From Candidatus Iainarchaeum sp. (lineage in GTDB: Archaea; Iainarchaeota; Iainarchaeia; Iainarchaeales; DTGL01), in contig JAFCEU010000023.1 in NCBI GenBank assembly GCA_017608995.1, positions 1-17,000 on the forward strand: DNA of 17,000 nucleotides, given 5' to 3'. Below are positions 6,309 to 12,724 of this stretch, piece by piece. The translations under genes and the position numbers were made by a program. Each line of letters opens with the position of its first letter. Position 1 is the stretch's first letter. The notes beneath the pieces are model-generated. The model was not told the origin of the DNA. It saw nothing but the letters and a program-made list of their open reading frames with translations, and searched no databases.

Positions 6309-6318
6309 GGTGGTTTAG
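6309..6318 (+). promoter_or_regulatory. Ribosome-binding motif GGTGGTTTAG deciding the GTG start
   Basis: GGTGGTTTAG ends exactly at GTG 6319. GGUGGUU can pair, with wobble pairs, to the conserved GAUCACC part near the 3' end of archaeal 16S rRNA. Near-identical elements precede the starts at 402, 2946/2955, 6262 (minus), 9136, 1252 (minus), 1083 (minus) and 15727 (minus). Confidence 0.5.
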
Positions 6319-7089
6319 GTGTTAAAAAGGTTTATTTTTGCTGTTTTGCTCACAATGCTTTTAGCTAATGTAAGCGCTTATATTTATGTGCTAAGCCCGG
6401 TTGAGAAAAGACTTCAGGATAACGCTGACCTGCCAATAAAATATGTTCAGCCCGCTGAAACCATTGTTTTTCAGATAGATAGAGAGAACGGCTTTAGGTT
6501 GTGGGATTCGGCTATAATTTCAGTTCCATGGAAAAACCAGCTAGAAGTTTTAGATAAAACGCTTGTGCTCAAGCTTGAAGTTCCGAGAGATGAGCCCGAA
6601 TCTGTAAGAAACGTTACGATCACCTTGCTGGACAAAGAGAGTGGCTACAAAGAAAGCTTCAATGCAGCTATATTTATAAAACACAACTTGGTGAGCGCTA
6701 GCTTAAGGGAAAATTTCAAAGAATGCAATACTAATGAAATCGCAGCTTACGAGCTTGTGCTCGTAAATGAAAGCTTAGCTAAGCACGCTGTTAGAATCAC
6801 AAGCTCATTACCAAAGCAATGGTTCGATAAGCTTGACATTGAACTCGAACCAAAACAGACAAAGATTGTTACGCTAAGCATCAACGCCAACGCTCCTGGT
6901 TCTCGAGAATTCAGCTTTTATGTTGACTCATTGCTTTTTGATAAACGTTTTGCCAAGCTGGATGCAAGGATAAGGGTTATACCAACGTTGCTTGGTAAAT
7001 TCACCGCAAGCTATTTTGGCCTGCCTTTCTTTGCATTTAACCTAATGCCGAATTATTTGCTAAATGCACTCCTTTCAATTTTCAGGTAA
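6319..7089 (+). CDS. Predicted secreted protein with Ig-like/NEW3-type segment
   Basis: This is a 256-residue protein of unknown function starting at GTG 6319. Residues 1-20 (MLKRFIFAVLLTMLLANVSA) form a classical signal peptide with cleavage likely after VSA. The rest looks mostly beta-stranded. The segment ELVLVNESLAKHAVRITSS and the following LEPKQTKIVTLSINANAPGS resemble archaeal surface beta-sandwich (NEW3/CARDB-like) repeats. The C-terminus (about 228-256, FGLPFFAFNLMPNYLLNALL) is hydrophobic and could act as a membrane anchor. The stop codon directly precedes the Elp3 ATG, so the two are probably co-transcribed although their roles seem unrelated. The beta-sandwich assignment is a pattern judgement, not a search result. 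Confidence 0.65.
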   Translation: MLKRFIFAVLLTMLLANVSAYIYVLSPVEKRLQDNADLPIKYVQPAETIVFQIDRENGFRLWDSAIISVPWKNQLEVLDKTLVLKLEVPRDEPESVRNVTITLLDKESGYKESFNAAIFIKHNLVSASLRENFKECNTNEIAAYELVLVNESLAKHAVRITSSLPKQWFDKLDIELEPKQTKIVTLSINANAPGSREFSFYVDSLLFDKRFAKLDARIRVIPTLLGKFTASYFGLPFFAFNLMPNYLLNALLSIFR

Positions 7090-8691
7090 ATGAAATTGAG
7101 CGCGATTCAAATGTCACTAGCAGATTATTGTAAAGAGATAATTGAGCTCATAGAATCAGGAAAGATAAAGAACAAAAGGCAACTTAATGCCGCTAAGTGC
7201 AAACTTGCAAAGAAATATTCTCTTCAAAAAATGCCAACAAACCCAACAATAATGCGCTTTGCAAGGAAAAAAAGCACTAAACTTAGGCGTTTACTCACAA
7301 AAAAGCCAGTAAGATCGCTTTCCGGAATAAATGTAATTGCAATAATGGCAAAGCCCTACGCATGCCCTGGCAAATGCATCTACTGCCCAAGCAGTCAGAT
7401 TGGCGTAGCAACACCGAAGAGCTATACAGGTAAAGAGCCCGCAACTATGCGGGCTTTGCAAGCCGGCTTTGACCCAAAAAAGCAGGTTTTAGATAGAATA
7501 AGGCAGCTAATAGAAACAGGCCACAACGCAAACAAAATAGAGCTAATTATAATGGGCGGCACTTTTTTAGCCACACCTCTCGAATACCAAAGAAGATTTG
7601 TGAAGGAAGCGATAGATGCAATAATTGGAAAGCGCTCAAGGACGCTTGCAGAAGCAAAGTTAAATGCAGAAACAGCTAAGCGAAGAATTATAGGCATAAC
7701 CTTCGAAACAAGACCGGATTATTGCAGAAAGGAGCATGTTAATAGAATGCTAAGCTTTGGTGCCACCCGCTGTGAACTCGGCGTTCAAATCCTAAACGAT
7801 TGCGTTTACAAAAAGGTGCAAAGAGGTCATAGCGTTAAGGATGTTGTTTCAGCAACAAGGTTGCTTAAGGATGCCGGTTTCAAGGTTTGCTATCACTGCA
7901 TGCCCGGCATGCCCTATACAAGCACAAAAGATGATTTGAAATCATTCGAAATGATGTTTTATGATGAGCGCTTCAAACCAGATAATATAAAGATTTATCC
8001 ATGCCTGGTGCTCAAAGGCACAAAGCTTTATGAGGAATATATAAAGGGCAATTATGAGCCGCTCGATACAAAGAAAGCAGTGAAGCTTATTGCAAAGGTA
8101 AAAGAGATGCTCCCTTACTGGGTTAGAGTAATGCGAGTTCAGCGCGATATTCCAACACAACTAATCGATGCTGGCGTAAAGAAAAGCAATTTGAGGCAGC
8201 TTGTGCAGGAATACTTACATAAAAAAGGAAAGCATTGCAATTGTATCCGCTGTAGAGAGGCAGCACTTAAAAAATCAAAAGAAGGAATCGATTATGAACT
8301 AAGCGAAGCAAAGCTCTTTGTTGAGAAATACAAAGCAAGCAAAGGTATAGAGCTCTTCTTATCGCTGGAAGATGAAAAGCGCGAGCTTCTCTTTGCTTAC
8401 TGCAGGCTCAGAATTCCAAAGCACTCTTTCAGAAGAGAGATCGCTAGCGAAAATGCAATAATTCGCGAGCTTCGCGTTTTGGGCGAGCCCCTGCTTTTAG
8501 GGCAGAGAAAAAGCGAAGCATTGCAGCACCAAGGCTTGGGCGCTAAGCTAGTAAACGAAGCAGAATACTTAGCAAAGGAAGTGTTCGATAAAAAAGGAAT
8601 GGTTATAATCGCAGGCATAGGAGTAAAAGAATACTACAGGAAAAAATTTGGCTATAAAAACAAAGGTCCTTATGTTTACAAAAAGCTTTAA
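7090..8691 (+). CDS. elp3: tRNA uridine(34) acetyltransferase, Elp3 family
   Basis: This 533-residue enzyme combines a radical-SAM domain and a GNAT acetyltransferase domain. It starts carboxymethyl-type modification of wobble U34 in tRNAs using acetyl-CoA and SAM. The iron-sulfur cysteines are C92, C96 and C99 in ACPGKCIYCPS, followed by SYTGKEPATMRA, which is diagnostic for Elp3. ELIIMGGTFLATP, GITFETRPDYC and RCELGVQ follow as in the family. A second Cys cluster, HCNCIRCREA, lies between the domains, and the acetyl-CoA loop QHQGLG is near 479-484. The length equals that of stand-alone archaeal Elp3 proteins. ATG 7090 follows the upstream stop with no gap. Other Elongator subunits are not expected in archaea. 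Confidence 0.95.
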   Translation: MKLSAIQMSLADYCKEIIELIESGKIKNKRQLNAAKCKLAKKYSLQKMPTNPTIMRFARKKSTKLRRLLTKKPVRSLSGINVIAIMAKPYACPGKCIYCPSSQIGVATPKSYTGKEPATMRALQAGFDPKKQVLDRIRQLIETGHNANKIELIIMGGTFLATPLEYQRRFVKEAIDAIIGKRSRTLAEAKLNAETAKRRIIGITFETRPDYCRKEHVNRMLSFGATRCELGVQILNDCVYKKVQRGHSVKDVVSATRLLKDAGFKVCYHCMPGMPYTSTKDDLKSFEMMFYDERFKPDNIKIYPCLVLKGTKLYEEYIKGNYEPLDTKKAVKLIAKVKEMLPYWVRVMRVQRDIPTQLIDAGVKKSNLRQLVQEYLHKKGKHCNCIRCREAALKKSKEGIDYELSEAKLFVEKYKASKGIELFLSLEDEKRELLFAYCRLRIPKHSFRREIASENAIIRELRVLGEPLLLGQRKSEALQHQGLGAKLVNEAEYLAKEVFDKKGMVIIAGIGVKEYYRKKFGYKNKGPYVYKKL

Positions 8692-8720
8692 TTATATGAT
8701 TGCTTATTTTTATTGGTTCT

Positions 8721-9074
8721 ATGCAGCAAACCGACACGCTTACAGCAGATTCTTACGAAGAACTCATGCACTTCGTTGAGAAACATCCGATTTGTTATTA
8801 TATAATGCGTTCCGCGATCTTCATCCAAGTGCTTAAATCGCTGCAAAATACAAAGGACTTAATTAGGCTACGAATGGCCTTTCCGCATGTTGAAATGCAG
8901 GACCTCGAGCAGATTTTAGAGCTACTTCTCAAAGCAGGTGTTATTTCACATTTTCGAGCAGGCAGCAAGGATTTTTACTATACAAACCAAGTTGGTAAAA
9001 AATTCCTTGAGCTCTACGAAAAAACCAAAACTAAGCTTTTCGGTAAAACTTCTGAGGACGCCCAGCAGATATAA
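8721..9074 (+). CDS. Small winged-helix DNA-binding-like protein
   Basis: I read 117 residues from ATG 8721; an upstream TTG at 8700 would add seven residues but leaves no room for a promoter. The stretch from about residue 22 to 95 alternates helices and a wing: IMRSAIFIQVLKSLQ, then MQDLEQILELLLKAGVISHF, then FYYTNQVGKKFLELYEKT. This is the layout of a winged helix-turn-helix with an LLKAGVI recognition helix and a YYTNQVGKKFL wing. It could be a transcription regulator, but the DNA target is unknown. TAATTATATGA just upstream (8689-8699) is a suitable TATA box for a short leader. It sits between elp3 and the CARF-like gene. Confidence 0.65.
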   Translation: MQQTDTLTADSYEELMHFVEKHPICYYIMRSAIFIQVLKSLQNTKDLIRLRMAFPHVEMQDLEQILELLLKAGVISHFRAGSKDFYYTNQVGKKFLELYEKTKTKLFGKTSEDAQQI

Positions 9075-9125
9075 GGTGCTCGCACATAATTGAAGCCTTT
9101 TAAACATTTTCCTAATTAAACATTA

Positions 9126-9135
9126 CGTGGTTTCT
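9126..9135 (+). promoter_or_regulatory. Short leader CGTGGTTTCT before ATG 9136
   Basis: A TATA-like CTTTTAAACAT at about 9096-9106 would start transcription near 9125, giving a leader of about 10 nt that consists of the GTGGTTT element and ends at ATG 9136. This favours ATG 9136 over GTG 9127. Confidence 0.45.
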
Positions 9136-9483
9136 ATGGTAAAAGCACTTATTGCAACTCTTGGTAAAGGCCGCGGTACTTGGGGGCATGTTGCTAGGCT
9201 TATTCAAGAGCAGGATTTTGATCAGATTTTGCTTATAGGGAGCGAATTCAGCAAGCAGAATTTCAATCCAGCAAGGGAATGCGCCTGGCTCCTTATAAAC
9301 CCTAGAAGCGGTTTCGAAACCTTGAAGGAATCGATAAAATCTGCTTTGCCAGATGCCGAACTTTACGTTTCGCTGATCTCAGGCACTGGTAAGGAACACA
9401 TGGCATTGTTAGCAGCTTTAAAGGAACTTGGCAGAGAATTCAAGCTTGTAGTACTCACTGGTGATGGGACAAAATACTACTAA
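9136..9483 (+). CDS. Small Rossmann-type protein resembling a CARF domain
   Basis: This 115-residue protein starts at ATG 9136 and has no signal peptide or membrane segment. It opens with strand MVKALIATLGKGRGTWGHV, has a second strand QILLIGSEFSKQNF, and near residues 75-90 carries ELYVSLISGTGKEHMALLAA, followed by FKLVVLTGDGTKYY. The strand-then-SGTGK-helix pattern resembles the nucleotide-sensing motif of CARF domains (Csm6/Csx1/Csa3 and relatives), where a Thr/Ser-Gly-Gly/Thr-Lys loop contacts cyclic oligoadenylate. There is no HEPN, nuclease or HTH domain fused to it and no CRISPR array in this window. It could be a sensor, a ring-nuclease-like protein or an unrelated Rossmann family. 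The CARF link is inference from local motifs. Confidence 0.6.
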   Translation: MVKALIATLGKGRGTWGHVARLIQEQDFDQILLIGSEFSKQNFNPARECAWLLINPRSGFETLKESIKSALPDAELYVSLISGTGKEHMALLAALKELGREFKLVVLTGDGTKYY

Positions 9484-9520
9484 CGCTTATTTTTTCTTAC
9501 TTTCTAATACAATTTAATTT

Positions 9521-9889
9521 ATGTTAGAAGTAATTTTTGCTTTACTCCTCATTATTGCCCTGCTTGCCGCTTTGGTAATTTTACTTTATAGGCGTCTCTC
9601 CTTGCTTGAAACTAAGCTTGCTGAACTTGCTTCAGAAAAGCAATCTCAAAGTACGCGCTATGGGCTACTTGCAGAGCAGTGGTTGCCTTTAAGCAGCGAA
9701 TTTCCCTTCGATGCAAGGAACTTTCGCTTTATAGGTTCACCAATAGACGGCATCGTTTTTGAAGACGATCGCATAATTTTCTGCGAGTTTAAATTTGCGA
9801 ATTCAAAGCTCACGGAAAAGGAAAAACGAATAAAGGAGCTAGTTGAGAAAGGAAAAGTAGAATGGTTTGAATTTACAGCTCGCGATTAG
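9521..9889 (+). CDS. Membrane-anchored endonuclease-fold protein (Holliday junction resolvase-related)
   Basis: This 122-residue protein has one N-terminal membrane segment (about 3-22, VIFALLLIIALLAALVILL), a short charged coiled region (23-42), then a compact PD-(D/E)xK-type core. The core shows E52, IGSPIDGIVF with D76, and IIFCEFKF with E89 and K91. This D...ExK arrangement is that of the archaeal Holliday-junction-resolvase-related predicted endonucleases. The conserved tail KLTEKEKRIKELVEKGKVEW also fits that family. The nuclease residues are retained, so activity is plausible, but the substrate and the reason for membrane anchoring are unknown. The 3' end overlaps the convergent pelota gene by 4 nt. 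Confidence 0.75.
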   Translation: MLEVIFALLLIIALLAALVILLYRRLSLLETKLAELASEKQSQSTRYGLLAEQWLPLSSEFPFDARNFRFIGSPIDGIVFEDDRIIFCEFKFANSKLTEKEKRIKELVEKGKVEWFEFTARD

Positions 9890-10791
9890 CTAACTTTATA
9901 TCTGAGCAATGCGGCGATGCCACCTAAAGCTTCAAGCTTTTTCCCTGGCTCGTGCTCAGAATTGAATATATGTATGTTTGCTCTATTTTTTTCCGCTAGC
10001 TCCATCATTGGTTCAAGTTCTGCTCTGTTCTCAGCAAGCGCTTTATCCACAATGAGCAGCTCAGCAATAGCTCCGAGCTCAGCCGCTTTCCTTACTTCTT
10101 CAGTACCATAAGTAGCTAAGCCATCCTTTGCTATCTCTTCAAGCAACTTTTCCATAAGCATTGCTTCCTTCACTATTTCCGCATGCTCCGTTATTTTTGC
10201 CAAAGCATTTCCTTTAATTATTTCATTTACTCCGGCTAAGCCAGCGCTGTTGGTGTTTTCGATGAAAAGATCGCCTTCGAAGCCGCGCTTCTTTAAGAAA
10301 TCACCAAATTCATTTTTTATAAATCCGGGCCCCGCAACAACAACCGTGCTTGTTACATTATCAAGTACGCTTTTAGCTAGCTTCCCAAAGTATTCCTTCT
10401 TCCACTCGGCGCTTTCAAACTGCTTTCCGCTTTTGCCAGAACGTAAGCAGCTTTTAATCTCAAATCCAAACTCCTTCAGCAGAGCAATGCATGCTTCTTC
10501 ATCATCAAGCACAACAAGCATTATCGGCTTTTTCCTTGTTGCTTTTTGCGCCTTCCTAAGCCTTTCTATTTGGTGCCTTTTTATAGATTTCTTTATTATC
10601 GTACACCTCTTATTTAACTCTATCTCTATCGCTTGCATTGACCCTAAAGGAAGCATCTCGTTGTTAGCAGCTTTGATCTTGCCGCTCACCCTAAGCAAAC
10701 TTCCAAATCTCTGAAAGGAAACCTTTTCAACCTCTATTTCAACAAATACGGTTTTCCTAATAGTCGGCTTCCCTTCCAGGGATAACCTCAA
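9886..10791 (-). CDS. pelA: Pelota (Dom34) mRNA surveillance/ribosome rescue factor, 5'-disrupted
   Basis: The frame from TTG 10791 gives 301 residues against about 340-360 in the family. Pelota enters stalled ribosomes like a release factor and, with ABCE1, splits the subunits. The Sm-like N-domain remnant EIEVEKVSFQRFGSLLRVSG, the linker IIKKSIKRHQIERLRKAQ, the central-domain VVVAGPGFIKNEF with NTNSAGLAGVNEIIKG, and the C-terminal KDGLATYGTEEVRKAAELGA, FNSEHEPGKKLEALGGIAAL are all clear Pelota landmarks. The first about 50 residues are not in this frame; a separate upstream fragment (10757-10828) supplies 17 or so of them in another frame, and about 33-35 residues are absent. The central and C-terminal domains are intact. 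ABCE1 lies divergently upstream. Whether the shortened frame is translated is unknown. Confidence 0.85.
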   Translation of the reverse strand: MRLSLEGKPTIRKTVFVEIEVEKVSFQRFGSLLRVSGKIKAANNEMLPLGSMQAIEIELNKRCTIIKKSIKRHQIERLRKAQKATRKKPIMLVVLDDEEACIALLKEFGFEIKSCLRSGKSGKQFESAEWKKEYFGKLAKSVLDNVTSTVVVAGPGFIKNEFGDFLKKRGFEGDLFIENTNSAGLAGVNEIIKGNALAKITEHAEIVKEAMLMEKLLEEIAKDGLATYGTEEVRKAAELGAIAELLIVDKALAENRAELEPMMELAEKNRANIHIFNSEHEPGKKLEALGGIAALLRYKVS

Positions 10792-10828
10792 TCAGGCAAT
10801 GTTTCCCATCAATCTTCAATATTCGCAT
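10757..10828 (-). pseudogene. Detached N-terminal fragment of the pelota gene
   Basis: From ATG 10828 the minus strand reads MRILKIDGKHCLIEVIPGRE and stops after 23 codons at 10757. It has the typical Pelota beginning (MxILxxDxKxGxxxVxPE). It lies in a different frame from the main Pelota frame, overlapping its 5' end. The conserved following segment (the DDLWxLYNxIxxGD region) is absent from the DNA. The join appears to fall in CCCTGGAAGGG at about 10770-10780. Confidence 0.7.
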
Positions 10829-10920
10829 AAAATAAAGCGTGCTAAAAACAATTAAAACCCTTTCATAAAAAGTTTGTTGAATACTGTTTTTCTTTTCTTT
10901 AGGAAAGATGTAGAAAGAAA

Positions 10921-10928
10921 TATAAATA
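10921..10928 (+). promoter_or_regulatory. TATA box of the ABCE1 gene
   Basis: TATAAATA lies 27-34 nt before ATG 10955, fitting a leaderless or very short-leader transcript and supporting ATG 10955 over the upstream in-frame TTG at 10874. Confidence 0.6.
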
Positions 10929-10954
10929 TTCAACAACCTTTAAATGCATTAAGT

Positions 10955-12724
10955 ATGGCTGAACAAGAGCAGGTAAGAATTGCAGTAATAGATTTTACTA
11001 AATGTCACCCTGAAAAGTGCAATTACTTATGCAAACGCATGTGCCCTTTAAATCGCACAGGGAAGGAATGCATAACTGTTGCTAACGACGGAAAGCCAAG
11101 AATCTCAGAACAGCTCTGCACAGCATGCAGAATTTGTGTGCACAAATGCCCATTCAACGCGATAAGCATCGTAAATCTAACCGCAAAGCTCATAAATAGA
11201 GTTCATTGTTATGGTGAAAATAAATTCAGGCTTTATGGATTGCCAGTGCCGATGCAAAGTAAAGTAATTGGCCTGATTGGTAGAAATGGCATTGGTAAAT
11301 CTACCGCTTTGAAAATGCTTGCAGGCAAAATTATGCCAAGACCTGATTGTAAGGGCGAAGAAAGCTACGAAGCAATTGTTGAGTTGTTTAAGGGAAAGGA
11401 GCTCCAAGCATACTTCGAAAAACTCTCCAAGCAAGGAATAAAAGTTTCCTTCAAACCGCAAGAGATAAATAAAATTGCCGGAGCTTTCAAGGGCAGAGTT
11501 GAACAATTGCTTAAGCGATTTGACGAATTAGAAAAGCTAGATGAAGTTGTAGAGGAGCTAAATCTAAGCGATATACTGAAAAGCTCAGTAAGCAGAATCT
11601 CTGGCGGCGAACTGCAAAGAGTTGCAATAGCCTGCTGCATTCTCCGCGATGCGGAACTTTACTTTTTTGATGAGCCTTCTTCTTACTTAGATGTTCAAGA
11701 GCGCCTGCGAATTGCAAAGATAATAAGAGGGCTAGCAGAAAAAGGAAAGTATGTTGTGGTTGTAGAACACGACTTAGCGGTGCTCGATTACTTGAGCGAT
11801 TTTGTGCATGTGCTTTTCGGCTCTAAAGGCGTTTACGGCGTAGTAAGTTCGCGCTTAAGCGTTCTAAACGGAATCAATCAGTATTTGGAAGGCTACCTAA
11901 AGAATGAAAATATTAGGTTTAGGGAGAAAGAGCTTGTATTTTCCAGAATAGCGGAAAAGCCAGAGAAAAAAGCAAGCTACTTAGCATATCCAGCATTCAC
12001 TAAAAGTTATGAAAACTTTAAACTTGAAACGCTCGCAGGTACTATAATGAAATCTGAAGTGATTGGCATCTTAGGTCCAAATGCGATAGGGAAAACAACA
12101 TTTGTTAAGACGCTTGCAGGCATAATAGATTCAGATAAAGGTAAGCTCAATTTAGGCTTAAAGCTCGCATTCAAGCCCCAATATTTAAGGCCGGAAGAAG
12201 GCATAACTGTTGAAGAGCTAATAATGCAGAGCTCTCTTGATAGAGAGCTATTCGAAACAGAAGCAAATAAGCGCTTCGCTATTTCTGAGCTTTATGAAAG
12301 AAACCTTGAGGAGCTAAGCGGCGGCGAGCTCCAAAAAGTCTCTTTAGCAATCACAATGTGCAAAGAAGCAGACCTTTACCTGCTTGATGAGCCTTCGGCC
12401 TTTCTCGATGTTGAGGAAAGACTTAACGCTGCAGAATTTATAAAATCTGTTATTGAAAAGAAGGAAAAAGCTTGCATAGTTGTTGACCACGACCTCTTAT
12501 TCCAAGATTATCTCTGCGATAGGCTAATTGTTTTTGAGGGCATACCTGCAAAGCACGGCAAAGCATTAGAGCCGCAAAATAAAGAGCTTGCTATGAATAG
12601 ATTTTTAGCTTCGTTAGATATTACATTCAGAAGAGACCCACAAACAGGCAGGCCACGTGCAAACAAACCTGGCTCAGTAAAAGATCAGGAGCAGAAAAAG
12701 CAAGGCAAATACTATTATTTGTAG
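10955..12724 (+). CDS. abcE1: ABCE1 (RNase L inhibitor homologue), ribosome recycling ATPase
   Basis: This 589-residue soluble ABC protein has two N-terminal 4Fe-4S clusters and two ATPase domains. The cysteines run C17, C22, C26, C30 and C55, C58, C61, C65 (LCTACRICVHKCP). Domain 1 has Walker A GRNGIGKST (109-117), signature ISGGELQRVAIA and Walker B LYFFDEPSSYLD. Domain 2 has GPNAIGKTTF, LSGGELQKVSLA and LYLLDEPSAFLD. Domain 2 carries Ala where most ABCE1 proteins have Gly (NGIGKTT), at a tolerated position. I chose ATG 10955 because the family begins just before IAVIDxxKC and a TATA box lies at 10921. It works with Pelota or aRF1 to split ribosomes, and Pelota is the divergent neighbour. 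The stop abuts the convergent DUF4139 gene. Confidence 0.96.
   Translation: MAEQEQVRIAVIDFTKCHPEKCNYLCKRMCPLNRTGKECITVANDGKPRISEQLCTACRICVHKCPFNAISIVNLTAKLINRVHCYGENKFRLYGLPVPMQSKVIGLIGRNGIGKSTALKMLAGKIMPRPDCKGEESYEAIVELFKGKELQAYFEKLSKQGIKVSFKPQEINKIAGAFKGRVEQLLKRFDELEKLDEVVEELNLSDILKSSVSRISGGELQRVAIACCILRDAELYFFDEPSSYLDVQERLRIAKIIRGLAEKGKYVVVVEHDLAVLDYLSDFVHVLFGSKGVYGVVSSRLSVLNGINQYLEGYLKNENIRFREKELVFSRIAEKPEKKASYLAYPAFTKSYENFKLETLAGTIMKSEVIGILGPNAIGKTTFVKTLAGIIDSDKGKLNLGLKLAFKPQYLRPEEGITVEELIMQSSLDRELFETEANKRFAISELYERNLEELSGGELQKVSLAITMCKEADLYLLDEPSAFLDVEERLNAAEFIKSVIEKKEKACIVVDHDLLFQDYLCDRLIVFEGIPAKHGKALEPQNKELAMNRFLASLDITFRRDPQTGRPRANKPGSVKDQEQKKQGKYYYL

Noticed and set aside
9917..10714. 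Plus-strand open frames opposite pelota, one of 154 codons
   Set aside because: They mirror the conserved Pelota coding sequence, are Ser/Phe-rich as expected for antisense frames of Lys/Glu-rich genes, and show no recognisable motif.
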